Below, one piece after another: positions 9,439 to 18,929 of a DNA stretch of 64,000 bases. Below the pieces are notes generated by a model. The model was not told the DNA's origin. It was given only the letters and a program-made list of their open reading frames with translations, and made no database searches. The translations under genes were made by a program, and so were the position numbers. Numbering within the stretch: position 1 is the first letter of the stretch; the number at the start of each line of letters is the position of its first letter. Source of the stretch: Symsagittifera roscoffensis. Its lineage: Eukaryota; Xenacoelomorpha; Acoela; Convolutidae. Where the stretch lies: NCBI RefSeq assembly GCF_963678635.1, contig NC_087065.1, positions 47,372,381 through 47,436,380 of the forward strand. Reading direction: 5' to 3'.

Positions 9439-10131
9439 AGACAGACAATAGGCATGATGATAAGTGTGCGAAGGGTGGTCAGCATGGAGCCGCAGGTGAT
9501 AGTGGTTGCAGGGTCGAATGATCATCTGCAAAGCAGGGGCTTGTTGACACGTCTGACGGATGGGTCGATCCCGAGCAACGAGGTCATAGGGGAGGCGATA
9601 ATGACATTGCTCTCGGCGATGGCTGAGGTAGAAACAGCAGCAAAACCACGTTTCACTCAAAATGTTGTGAAGGTGGTCTTTGTGTTGTCACCAGGGTACG
9701 CTGCATTGCTAGAACCCCTTCAGTTTGTATACACGATGGTCACAACGATAGCAGAGGGACGGTTCAACGTGATAATTCCTGCCCCGAACAGAGTGGTAGA
9801 CCCCAACATTTTTTACCCATCCCGATCTGAGCTTCCTGCCGTTTGGGCTGACATTTCCAATGCCATACAGGGACTCAAAAATTGTAGCACAACTCGGTTG
9901 GTGTTAGATGAGGTTCTGAGGTTGGAGCTGTCCAACTTCGCCAGATTGCTGAAGTTAAGACCAGGGGTAGATGACGATCATCTGTTGGTACAACAGGTGG
10001 CTGACGATCTCTGGTTCAGACAGATGGATCACGCAGAGAATGAGCAGGGAATGACAGTCTGGAAAAACATGACATCAGCGGAAGAAGATCTCATGGCAAT
10101 GGCTTTGCGCACGAAGCCGCACAACAACTGA
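9439..10131 (+). CDS. Accessory ORF2 continuation, degenerate second SGNH-like domain
   Basis: Same reading frame as the SGNH ORF, separated only by TGA 9436-9438; the first ATG is at 9454. The segment VIVVAGSNDHL resembles SGNH block III (GxND). It follows a strand YLIVASSDY just upstream of the stop that sits where block I should be, with KVVFVLSPGY and FNVIIPAPN as later strands. No block V Asp-x-x-His is obvious, so this is probably a non-catalytic duplicate. The frame ends at TGA 10129-10131 and again continues without shift. Whether the stops are mutations or are read through cannot be told from one copy. Confidence 0.45.
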   Translation, partial: RQTIGMMISVRRVVSMEPQVIVVAGSNDHLQSRGLLTRLTDGSIPSNEVIGEAIMTLLSAMAEVETAAKPRFTQNVVKVVFVLSPGYAALLEPLQFVYTMVTTIAEGRFNVIIPAPNRVVDPNIFYPSRSELPAVWADISNAIQGLKNCSTTRLVLDEVLRLELSNFARLLKLRPGVDDDHLLVQQVADDLWFRQMDHAENEQGMTVWKNMTSAEEDLMAMALRTKPHNN

Positions 10132-12606
10132 TGGTTGTACTTGTCACCAAGACTATGCACCTTGGGAGAGGACGCGTTCGAGCATGCGCCGGCAGTGATC
10201 AAAGAGATACACGTGTATCTGAAGAACTTGTTTGATGCCCGGGAGTTAGCTGGGGGTATGATGTTGAAATTGATGCAGGATGTAAACACGATGTCGTTGG
10301 ACAAGTTCCAAGCTGACGTACTGGCCACGAGGGCACAATATGAACGATCAGATGCCACCTTGGGTGGAATGGGAGTGGGATGGACGCCATCCTTCCTGTC
10401 GACGTGCTATCCGAGGGCATCTCGGAACCTGATCGCGAGCTTCGTCAAGGATATCAGGAAGCTGTCGATTGGCCTGATATTAGCCCTGTACGTGACATTT
10501 CGTCATGAGAATTTCGTGAAGGGGCCGGCGAACCTCTTCACCCAAGCGTTGGCAGATTTGAGATTAGATGGACTCCTGACTCTGATTGCCATGACCTACT
10601 GTCGACTGGGTGATTTGCTTGTGCTATTGCGTTACCCCGAACAACTCCAGGGACCAAGTCGTGAGTTCAACGCGCAGTTGGAAACCGCCTCGCTCAGGAA
10701 AATGAAAGACTGGAGGACTCCCCTGCTCCAATATCTCTTGCAACAGAACAGAAGTGTGACGGGAGAAGATAAGGTGGCGACGGATGCGGGTGAGTGTAAG
10801 CAGTATTGTGGCATGCCCTTGCTGACAGATTTGGCTGTTATGATGCGGATCGATCCGTTGGCTCTGATTCACGGACTGCGGGAATTCGTCACGGTGGTGT
10901 ATGGACCGGTGATGTCTTTCGTGTTCCCGGACGTGCAAGTCAAGGCATACAGGAATTCTGTGTTCTATGTCAACCTGGTCTCAGTCGTGGATTGTTCCGT
11001 GCTGAATTGGTTAGAGCAGAGGGAGCTGAGAGGGCTGGCCAGCGACGATAGGCTGTTCGGAAGAATAGCGGAGCCAGGTTGGGTGCTGATGGATTTCAAC
11101 AACAACTTCAAGTGCCGAATGGGCCGCGAAGACCTTTCCCACATCCAGTTTAACCCAAAGCTTTGGAATTTGAGACCAGTAGTGAAAAATTCAGGAGCGG
11201 CAATGAGAGTCCCACTCTTGCCAGAAGCCTACGCACACGCGAAAGAGAACCAGCAAGCGTGGCTTTCCGGGTCCAGGCCGCTGCCGGACCAATGCCCTCG
11301 ATACCCACCGATAAGGAGGATGTTGTTCGGAGTTACATCTCCCGTCATTGCCCCTCGCATCGGAGCAGCTCGTGATGCAGAGAGGAGAATGCTGAAGTGG
11401 AGTGAAGGGATGGAGCCGCGCTTCATCAGTTGGAACGTTGCAGCCGCGAACAAGTTTGACTTCACATTTACTGATGCTTGGAGCAAGAAAAAGATCAAAG
11501 TACCACCTTCCAGGAGACCAGAGGTCTCGGCTGAGATGTGGAACGAGGTGTATGCTCACACAGATGACTTATCAAGACTGAAGTGGTCAGGAGAAGTGAA
11601 AGTAGTGATGCTGGAAGTGGCAAAGGAGTGCAGAGGAGGGTCATACATAACGATAGAAGACCTGGCACAACATGGCGAGGAGTCCGTAGAATTCCTGGTG
11701 AACGATGAATTGTTCTATCATGCAGGAGACCTGACCGTACCGGCGCGGCCGGACTCGGACATAGAAACACGACAAGGCCCTTCAGGACCTAAGCCGAAAC
11801 CTGATGCAAATGACGATGAATTGATGGATCAGGACGATGACGACATCGGGGGAAAGACGGAAAAATCGGGTGAGACGGATCTAGGAGCGTTGGAGAGAGA
11901 CTTGCTAGAATACCGGTTCATTGAAGTCGACGATGGGGAAGTCGATGGGAGTCTTTTGCTGATGACGCCATCGTCTTTCATGTCCCCTACAAAGGAGGCG
12001 TCGGCCGACTTATCCCCGATGGACCCAATAAGTCAGGCGAGAGAGTGCCGAAATAGGGATCCACAAAGATTGCTCCATGAGTCACCGAGGAGGAGAAAAA
12101 TTGAAGAGTCAATGAGGGTATCCTTCCTGAGTACGCTACCGGAAGAGGAATGGGAGAGATACCAAAGTGAACTAGAAAGCAAGACAGGGGCAACCTGGAG
12201 CCGAGTGAACTTCATGGAAAGGTCATGGGACGTGATACGACGATATGGGACGCAATCCATAATGAAGGTGGGATTGAACCAACCAATCATGCGTGAGGTC
12301 CTGGAGAAAATAATGAACTCCATGGAGTCTGATGTTCTGACCGAGTCAGTTACAGAGGACAGTGCCGATGATCAGCAGGTCACAAAGAAATTACCCGTTA
12401 GACGAGCCAGAAAGGGGCTGAAGCGGTTGAAAGGGAAGACAGGAAGTCGAGCCGTGAACCAGAGAGTGGTGAAGTCAAAAGCAAGCGCAGTGGTGGCCTC
12501 TTTGACGAGCGCAGGTCGTTCAGGCGAGAGCGGGCAAGGAGATGGAGCGACACTGACCGGGGGAGAAAAAGAGAACCTGATACCCCTATGCTCTTGGCAG
12601 GTCTGA
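10132..12606 (+). CDS. Accessory ORF2 continuation, large protein of unknown family
   Basis: About 823 codons continue the frame of the preceding ORF beyond TGA 10129-10131; there is no in-frame ATG at its head (first codons TGG TTG), which favours continuity over an independent gene. Residues 1-500 look globular and mixed helical. Residues ~545-620 are very acidic (DDELMDQDDDD), and the last ~80 are strongly basic (RRARKGLKRLKG). No domain is recognised and there is no signal peptide or clear membrane span. The frame ends TGA 12604-12606. A neighbouring frame stays open past that point to TAG at about 12680, with residues similar in character, so a late frameshift is possible. Confidence 0.5.
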   Translation, partial: WLYLSPRLCTLGEDAFEHAPAVIKEIHVYLKNLFDARELAGGMMLKLMQDVNTMSLDKFQADVLATRAQYERSDATLGGMGVGWTPSFLSTCYPRASRNLIASFVKDIRKLSIGLILALYVTFRHENFVKGPANLFTQALADLRLDGLLTLIAMTYCRLGDLLVLLRYPEQLQGPSREFNAQLETASLRKMKDWRTPLLQYLLQQNRSVTGEDKVATDAGECKQYCGMPLLTDLAVMMRIDPLALIHGLREFVTVVYGPVMSFVFPDVQVKAYRNSVFYVNLVSVVDCSVLNWLEQRELRGLASDDRLFGRIAEPGWVLMDFNNNFKCRMGREDLSHIQFNPKLWNLRPVVKNSGAAMRVPLLPEAYAHAKENQQAWLSGSRPLPDQCPRYPPIRRMLFGVTSPVIAPRIGAARDAERRMLKWSEGMEPRFISWNVAAANKFDFTFTDAWSKKKIKVPPSRRPEVSAEMWNEVYAHTDDLSRLKWSGEVKVVMLEVAKECRGGSYITIEDLAQHGEESVEFLVNDELFYHAGDLTVPARPDSDIETRQGPSGPKPKPDANDDELMDQDDDDIGGKTEKSGETDLGALERDLLEYRFIEVDDGEVDGSLLLMTPSSFMSPTKEASADLSPMDPISQARECRNRDPQRLLHESPRRRKIEESMRVSFLSTLPEEEWERYQSELESKTGATWSRVNFMERSWDVIRRYGTQSIMKVGLNQPIMREVLEKIMNSMESDVLTESVTEDSADDQQVTKKLPVRRARKGLKRLKGKTGSRAVNQRVVKSKASAVVASLTSAGRSGESGQGDGATLTGGEKENLIPLCSWQV

Positions 12607-12728
12607 CCACGACAGCCACGAAATCAAAGAAGACGGCACGAACCCTGGCAGACACTAGGCTAGAGATGGAGATCATCAGTTAGTGTGGATCTGGAGGACT
12701 TGAAGATTACAGGCCCTCGCGAACCAAC

Positions 12729-15578
12729 ATGGCCAAGATGAAACTGGAGGGACAACTCGACGTGGTCGAGTACAGTCGAGTCACTGTGCCGGAATCGGTC
12801 CACATGGAAGATCCAGCAGGGGGTTATGTGGAGATGTTGAAGGCGAGGAACTCCGCGAGAGGGCACCTGATGGCTTGGAGCGAGAAGCAAGCTATGCAGG
12901 AATATCTGAAAGGGCTTACGGATAATTCTAATTTAAATCGGAAAGACTACGGCACGGTGATGTCCTCGGAAGCGAACGAAATCGGGCTGGAAAAGCTACT
13001 GGAAATCTCTTGGAGGGCGACCCTCCAAAGATACTTCGACGAGACGATGCATGCACCTGCGACAGTGGCAGCGTACCTGGCTCATCCGTGCACGAGAACT
13101 GACCTGCAAGTACGGTTGGCTTGGCGCTTGATGGGCATCAAGAAGGCGGAATATGAAGCCAGTAATGATTCGAAATCAAAGGAACAGGAGCTGGAGTTGA
13201 TGGAAGCCCTGCGAGCGTTGATTTCAAAAGACGATTCTGCGATAGCCTGGGCTAAGCGTAAGGATGCCCTTTGCTGTGTGAGGTTCGTGGTGGATCGTAG
13301 CCCCACTCCTGTTTTGGGAGAATGCATAAAGATCATTCGGCAAAAGGGAGTTGATTGCGAAATAAACTTCCTTAGGGCACTCCTGGAACTATATCAGTAT
13401 ATGCCGTTGATTGTACCAAATAGGGAGTCGAATGACATGGAGAGCTATCGCAAGTTCGAAGAAGTGAGAAGGTATTCCAACAAAGAATTGAAAGTGAGCC
13501 GGGAGTTGATTGAAGCAGTCAGGGGACAAAAAGACTTTGCAACACTAGGGAAACTGAAGTCGTTCCAATATGTGTCTGGCATTCCGGGGATAGCGTATAA
13601 TCCCTTCGCGAATGAAGAAGCCAGGGAAGCGTACTTCGACTATGAGCAAGTCATAGTGCTCAATTTCTGGGTCGAACGGATTAAGGAAACTGGAATGCTG
13701 ATGGTGGAACAACCCAAGCTGGGAATTATTTTAGAAGAACGAGTGGTCGAACCCTCGGTTCCCGAGCTGAAGGGGCAAGTGAGTTTTGATTGTGGTTCTT
13801 GGGACGGTCCCTTGAAAACCAGTCTAGTAACCATGTGGGAGCTCATGAAGCCTTCTTGGTGTCCCCATCCTAACGCCGGTTTAATCTGGGACATGACAGC
13901 GGATATCACATTAGACCTGGATGATGACGCGAGTCTACATGATCTGGCCTTGACACACCATCTGTTGGCAATGAGGATGACGAAGCGGAAGAGCAACCCA
14001 TCCACGGAGCTATCCCAGGAAAGTCCATCGAGCAATTGGTTGAAGCAAGGCACCTGTTTGGCTCAACATAGTGGGATGGAAGGATATGTTTGCAACTTGG
14101 GACACTGCCTGATTACGCTGAGCGAGCAGCATCGACAAATGGCACGATTGTACAGAAGATTGAGCATGTCAGATAAGAGTGGCATGGAGTTGGTCGCGGA
14201 CTGTCATGGGGTGACGGACGTAAACTTGACCACAGCCTTGGGATTTTGTAGCATGACGAGTTTGATAGAATCGCTTGAGCGCCTGGAGCGTGCCCATGAG
14301 CTAGTGGCGTCCCTCAGCGTGGAAGTATTCCCTGGAGCATTGCAGACAGAGCAGAAGATTGGAGGCTGGCGAGAAGCTCTGGAAAATGAAATGAATCTGA
14401 AGGATAGTGAAGCCTATCATAAACCTACTGGTTCAAAATATCTGGTGGGTTCAAGCTCCGCGCCATATTGCAATAGTAGGTATCCTACGCACATGGTGGT
14501 GGTAAATGCGAGGACGCAGCAGGTGTTGATTGACCAACTTTTCTCTGTGCCAAAGTGCGTGAGGTTGGCCAGAATGTCGGAGAGGTCATATGATTTGTTG
14601 GCGAAGATCTTTCGGGCAGTCCCGAAAAGATCTGAAGGCGAGTTGCAAGACGTAGTGGGTGAAGAGTTTCTGAGATTGAACGAAGGTAATGTGAGCGAGT
14701 TCCAAAAGCAGAAAGCGAGTGGAGCGTTACCCACTGAATTCCCCACCATAGAAGAGAAAGACGATTTACACAGAATTATGATGGAGGTGGAACCGTTGAT
14801 GGGAGCCTCAGGGTATCAAACCCATGGGGAGTATCCTTGCCATTGCTTGGCGCAGACGTTATGGTACCCCAAACGCGGGAATCTGATGCTAGTATGGGAC
14901 GTGGAGGAGTTGTACTCTACGGGGTTGCCCGATCAGAATCAACAGGTGTCAATCGTGGTGGTTAGTGCCATGCTGGCAGTGAGATGGTTGGAGGCTAACG
15001 CGGACACAAGTGACCAGGAGACGGCCGTGCCGACTCCTGAGCAGCTGAGCAACGTGAAGATGAGCCATGAATTGGATCTTTTCAGAACCACCTGCAAGGT
15101 TCTGAGAATACCCAAAGCCATTGAAAGAATATGGTCAAGGCAAAGGTTGATGCCTTGCTTCCGTGCAGTGATGACGTCATGGATGTATGAACGCGCGAAG
15201 CGTCACATGTCGAGGAACACGGAAGCCTATCAATCTTTCCAGCTAGATAAAGGACCGGGAGCCTATAAGAGAGCATTCCTAACGCACCGAAACGCAGTCA
15301 CCACGGCGGTGAAGCGAGTAGCTGGAGCGCCTTGTACAACTGAAGATGAGAAGAAAGAGGTCTTAAGAGCTGACCTAGAAAGAAAGGTGAGCCTGTGTCC
15401 TCACAACAGCTTTTGCAGGAACTGGGAGCAAAAGGTGAATGTGGACCTGCTACCTTGTTGCAAACCGAGGCTGTTGGAACAAGAGAGTTGGGGCACGGCC
15501 CGCAACTCCATGGACATGCTGGAGAAAGTCCTAGAAGACAGCGAAGCTGAAGATCAGGATGGAGAAGCAATGGAATGA
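12729..15578 (+). CDS. Accessory ORF3, intact 949-residue protein of unknown family
   Basis: A single uninterrupted ORF with ATG at 12729 and TGA at 15576-15578, the longest unbroken frame in the window. It begins 122 bp after ORF2 ends, in a different frame. It is mostly helical and hydrophilic. An ordered beta-containing stretch lies near residues 550-760 (for example YPTHMVVVNARTQQVLIDQLF and GYQTHGEYPCHCLAQTLWY), and a Cys/His cluster sits near the C-terminus (CPHNSFC ... LLPCCKP). The tail is acidic. No transmembrane segments, signal peptide, polymerase or envelope motif is visible. Its preservation beside a frameshift-riddled pol suggests either recent selection or chance. Function unknown. 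Confidence 0.7.
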   Translation: MAKMKLEGQLDVVEYSRVTVPESVHMEDPAGGYVEMLKARNSARGHLMAWSEKQAMQEYLKGLTDNSNLNRKDYGTVMSSEANEIGLEKLLEISWRATLQRYFDETMHAPATVAAYLAHPCTRTDLQVRLAWRLMGIKKAEYEASNDSKSKEQELELMEALRALISKDDSAIAWAKRKDALCCVRFVVDRSPTPVLGECIKIIRQKGVDCEINFLRALLELYQYMPLIVPNRESNDMESYRKFEEVRRYSNKELKVSRELIEAVRGQKDFATLGKLKSFQYVSGIPGIAYNPFANEEAREAYFDYEQVIVLNFWVERIKETGMLMVEQPKLGIILEERVVEPSVPELKGQVSFDCGSWDGPLKTSLVTMWELMKPSWCPHPNAGLIWDMTADITLDLDDDASLHDLALTHHLLAMRMTKRKSNPSTELSQESPSSNWLKQGTCLAQHSGMEGYVCNLGHCLITLSEQHRQMARLYRRLSMSDKSGMELVADCHGVTDVNLTTALGFCSMTSLIESLERLERAHELVASLSVEVFPGALQTEQKIGGWREALENEMNLKDSEAYHKPTGSKYLVGSSSAPYCNSRYPTHMVVVNARTQQVLIDQLFSVPKCVRLARMSERSYDLLAKIFRAVPKRSEGELQDVVGEEFLRLNEGNVSEFQKQKASGALPTEFPTIEEKDDLHRIMMEVEPLMGASGYQTHGEYPCHCLAQTLWYPKRGNLMLVWDVEELYSTGLPDQNQQVSIVVVSAMLAVRWLEANADTSDQETAVPTPEQLSNVKMSHELDLFRTTCKVLRIPKAIERIWSRQRLMPCFRAVMTSWMYERAKRHMSRNTEAYQSFQLDKGPGAYKRAFLTHRNAVTTAVKRVAGAPCTTEDEKKEVLRADLERKVSLCPHNSFCRNWEQKVNVDLLPCCKPRLLEQESWGTARNSMDMLEKVLEDSEAEDQDGEAME

Positions 15579-15611
15579 AGATGATGGAACGAAGAGGACA
15601 AGTGAAGACGT

Positions 15612-15640
15612 GAGCAAGAAAAGAAGAGAAGGAGAAAAAA
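15612..15640 (+). other. Polypurine tract
   Basis: A run of almost pure A/G (28 of 29 bases) lies 34 bp after the stop of ORF3 and directly before a TG dinucleotide that can open an LTR. This is the position and composition of the plus-strand primer site of LTR retrotransposons. Confidence 0.6.
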
Positions 15641-15642
15641 CT

Positions 15643-16181
15643 TGATTGTCTTTGTATGTTAAAACTTGAACCAATCAACCAAGTTTGATTATTGAACTTG
15701 TTAAACTTTTTGTTTTGATCTAGTTTGGTCAAACCAGAGTTTGAAAATTGTTGCAATTGTTAAAATTGTTGAAAGAAAATTTTAGTTATTCTACCTATGT
15801 ATATATATAGAACATAGGTGTATATTTACCTATTTAAACACGACTGAAGTTTTTAACCTGTGTAAGACACAATTTCACTGTGTGGCGGCTTGGTAAGTTT
15901 GGGTAAACTCGCTCGAGAAGGGTGAGTAACTCAATAAGTTTCCTAGCCACAGAGTTTCTTAGTTTTAATATCAAATAGGACCGCATAAATAACTGATTAT
16001 ACTTGGTGAGTGATGTTAAGTTAATTTTAACGGGTGCGTGGCCATGCCACGTCCCAACTTTTTAATCACAAAGAGCGAAAAGAAGTTTTATGGCAAGATG
16101 ACGTAAGTAGTCAGAAAAGAAATTTTATCTAGGACACTCCTCATGGCGCAAATTTTGTGAAAATGTTGGAAAGCAATGAGA

Positions 16182-16183
<2 letters not shown>
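15643..16183 (+). repeat. Probable 3' LTR (right boundary unclear)
   Basis: AT-rich non-coding DNA begins TG at 15643 immediately after the polypurine tract. It contains an 8-bp inverted pair ACCTATGT/ACATAGGT around a TATATATA core at 15793-15819, which could serve as a TATA region. The partner LTR is outside the window, so the end cannot be placed. A LINE insertion begins at 16184 and may interrupt the LTR; LTR-like DNA resumes at about 18930. Confidence 0.45.

Positions 16184-16232
<49 letters not shown>
16184..16232 (-). repeat. (GTT)n microsatellite, likely 3' tail of the minus-strand LINE
   Basis: About 16 uninterrupted GTT/TTG units on the plus strand, equal to (AAC)n on the minus strand. 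It lies exactly where the 3' end of the adjacent minus-strand LINE is expected; many CR1/L2/jockey-like LINEs end in such simple repeats. Confidence 0.7.
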
Positions 16233-16233
<1 letters not shown>

Positions 16234-16440
16234 ATTGATGTTATTGTTCTGAATTTTCAGTAGGATACTGATGGGATGATATGCCCAAAGTTCTCAAAAT
16301 ATTGTCCGGCACATATTGTTGTTTCGGCACATGTTGCAGTCACAGAAGAGGACCCATGTGCACTTGTTTTGTTCTGAGAATTGATCGTCGAAATACTTCC
16401 ACATCATCTGTATCAATCTTCGCTTTAAGCCTCGCATTTC

Positions 16441-18184
16441 TCAAAATTCAATTTTCTGATTTAGTCGGTTTATTAGACGGCACGTCCCGAATGTAAACTC
16501 TCCTCTAGCTTTTTCAGTTCTGGTCTTGTTTAGGTTGAACATTTCTTTCATTCTTCCTGGATTTTCAATTTTTGATGGGAGCTTAATATGATCGTTTTCT
16601 TCATGCATGAAATTCGCCATCATCAGTAACTCGTTCAGCTGGAGAAACAACGCCAGAGGCAGGATGTTAAAAATCTCAGCTGCTCTGTATAGTCAGAATC
16701 GTTTCCCGTGATCCATTTTAAGACTTTCTTTTGGAACCTTTCTAATCTCCCTAAGTCGCTTCTTGAGATATTGCAAATAATTAGACCATACGTTAGAACA
16801 GGAAGTATTAAGGATTTGTACAGACGAAGTTTTATGCGCATTTTGACTTTGAATTCTAAGTTTCTGCGGATGCAATAGAACGTTTTATTCGCTTTCGACA
16901 TTCTTGAGTCAACATGGATTGTCCATGTTAAATGTTTGGACACATGTATTCCTTGATCCTTTATCACATTCGAGCTTTCCACTGCTGTTTCACAAAGAAT
17001 GAATTCGTGTTGATTTCCTCTAAATTGGACTTTAAAACATTTGTCCAGTGCCAGACTCATCTTGTTTTTGTCTACCCAATTTTCAACGCTTGTTAGGTCC
17101 TGCTGGATGTCCTTTGTGTCTACATTCACTGCTAGTAATTTTAGGTCGACTGCAAAGATAAATGGTTCACTAAATTTCAATACTTCAGGAAGATCATTTA
17201 TGAAGATACAGAAGAATAATGGACCAATCAACGATCCTTGTGGTACGCCACTTGTAATTTGTAAAGTTTTTGATGAGAAATTGTCAGCACGAATAAATTG
17301 TTTCCTGTTGCTGAGATAGTCTGCGATTATTTCAAGGAAACAGCCTCCAACTCCAATGTTGCTCATTTTCTTTAGTAGTTCATAATGTGGGACTTTGTCG
17401 AATGCTTTAGAGAAGTCGGTATAGAAGGCGATCATATGGTTTTCAGCGTTCCTGTCAATTGCTTCGTAGATTTCTTTCAAGAAAGACAACATGTTTGTAA
17501 CAACTGGACGGTTTTTAACAAAACCGTGCTGACTTCTTGTGAGAAATTTGATGAAATGGTCATACAACGCTGGATACATGCATTTTTCCAGGAGTTTACT
17601 TTTCCAGCATGATATTTAGGAGTGACACCGGCAGGTAGTTTTCCATTAGTCGTTTGTCACCTTTCTTGTAAATAGGCGACACAGCCGCAACTTTCCATTT
17701 ATCTGGTATTTTCCTTACCCTCTTGATGTTTTTAAAAACGCAACGCAAAATTGTGGTCATTTCTCTGGCCGTTCGCTGGAACAAAATTGGTGGGACTCCA
17801 TCTGGGCCCCGCGATTTTGTTATGTCCAGCTCTGTTATAATTTGGTTTATATATGTTTTTGAGATACTGAAGTTACTCAATATCGTGTTTTCGCACTTCA
17901 TGTCACTGAGGTTGAAGCTTGATTTGGGCAAAAAGACAGAGTGAAAATATTCATTCAAAAAAGTTCACTTTTTCTTTGGCTTTCGAAACAGCTATTTCGT
18001 CCTTGATCATAGTCTTTGGGAGAGTTTCTGATTTTTTCAGACTCTTAAAGTGTTTGAAAATTAAATGTGTGTTACGAGTGGACATCAAACTTTCCTGATA
18101 GTTTACTCTATCTTTCTCTACTGCTTCTTCCACCATTTTATCTAGAGACAGAATGAGATTTCTGCGGTAGCTTGTAGGTTTCAA
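16441..18184 (-). pseudogene. LINE reverse transcriptase remnant
   Basis: Non-LTR RT in four frames on the minus strand. Visible blocks are SRGPDGVPP and WKVAAVSPIYKKGD (17596-17958), GFVKNRPVVTNML, FYTDFSKAFDKVPH, SGVPQGSLIGPLFF and FINDLP (16635-17579). The active-site FADD box reads FAVD, so one catalytic Asp is lost. The carboxyl end LQLNELLMMANFM continues in another frame (16441-16650). This is a dead copy. Confidence 0.85.
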
Positions 18185-18274
18185 TTTTTATATTCTAGTT
18201 TGTGTTTGCAGTTTGTTCATGATGTTTGAGGTACTTGGCGTAACCCATGGCGGAAGTGATTGGCGACGTCTCGT

Positions 18275-18889
18275 TCATCTAGGCACATGTTGGTTTACCA
18301 AATTTTCCAAATAGTCGTAAGGTTCCTCGAACATTCTAGTGATGTTTGTGTGACATACTGGTGAGAAAGGCTCACTTAGTATTGATTTCTTGATTTCGTT
18401 ATAGTCCACGCTACCGAAGCTTCGAAAGTTTTCAAAAGCGACTCTTACCTCTTGGTGAGGACATTCAATTAGAATGCTGATTGCTTTGTGGTCGGAGCAA
18501 TTGTAAATTTTTGAGAAATTTTCGTCAGGAGTCGCATGAATGTGACAATTTTTGAATAATGTAATGTCTAGGGTGTTTTTGCCACAAGTTGGAAAATCTA
18601 TTGCCTGCTCGAACTGATGTTGCTCAATTAGTTCAATTATTGAGTTTTCTTCATTTTCCGTGCTACTATAGTCAATCCAGTTTGCATTTGGAAAATTTAC
18701 GTCTCCGCAAATAAGTGTTGCAGTTGATTGATTTGATTTCTCGATTTCATTTAAAATTTGTGCAAAATCGCCTAGACAATAGCAATATTTGCTGCTCGAA
18801 GGTGGATTGTAAAAGCAGCAGACAATAATTCGCTTATCGTTTATTTGGATGCTGCAAGTTAAACAACATTCAGGTTGCTTATTTGGCAA
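18275..18889 (-). pseudogene. LINE apurinic-type endonuclease remnant
   Basis: C-terminal two-thirds of an APE-like endonuclease: CCFYNPPSS, LICGDVNFPNANWIDY, NTLDITLF and CSDHKAI carry the Asp/Asn, Asp and SDH motifs of this fold. It nicks the target DNA to prime reverse transcription. The N-terminal catalytic part is missing, consistent with 5' truncation near 18.9 kb. The RT follows downstream on the same strand after a frameshift. Confidence 0.8.
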
Positions 18890-18929
18890 TAATTTTTCTG
18901 ATGGTCATACTGATGGTCATTCTGAGATG

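Larger units (their letters stand above)
1..16183 (+). mobile_element. Giant Ty3/gypsy-class LTR retrotransposon, 5' end outside window
   Basis: Continuous coding DNA, richer in G+C than everything to its right, runs from base 1 to 15578 on one strand. The domain order protease, reverse transcriptase, RNase H, zinc-binding plus DDE integrase and GPY-like motif is that of Ty3/gypsy elements. Some 9 kb of further same-strand ORFs follow pol with no host-like sequence between, then a polypurine tract and AT-rich LTR-like DNA, so the accessory ORFs appear to belong to the element. The gag region and 5' LTR must lie upstream of base 1. Frameshifts and stops show this copy is decaying. The total would exceed 16 kb, far beyond the usual 5-8 kb. 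The alternative, a second element nested behind pol, cannot be excluded because only one LTR is in view. Confidence 0.85.
16184..18922 (-). mobile_element. Decayed APE-type LINE (CR1/L2/jockey-like), minus strand
   Basis: The minus strand holds, in order, an endonuclease fragment (18889-18275), RT N-terminal parts (18184-17596), an RT core (17579-16635), a C-terminal tail (16650-16441), a short 3' UTR and an (AAC)n tail. The heptamer TGAGATG lies at 16177-16183 and again at 18923-18929, and could be the target-site duplication. The element lacks ORF1 and is 5'-truncated. Frame changes at about 18270, 17955, 17590 and 16640, and a mutated catalytic box, make it inactive. Confidence 0.8.

Noticed and set aside
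5047-15578. Downstream ORFs as an envelope gene
   Set aside because: No signal peptide, membrane anchor or glycoprotein-like cysteine pattern in any of the ORFs.
6799-15578. An integrated RNA virus or a Polinton-type DNA virus behind the retroelement
   Set aside because: No polymerase, helicase, capsid or packaging ATPase motif was seen, and a polypurine tract and LTR-like DNA follow in the expected place.
1-15578. Many antisense ORFs over the giant element
   Set aside because: They shadow the GC-richer coding frames and have no known motifs.
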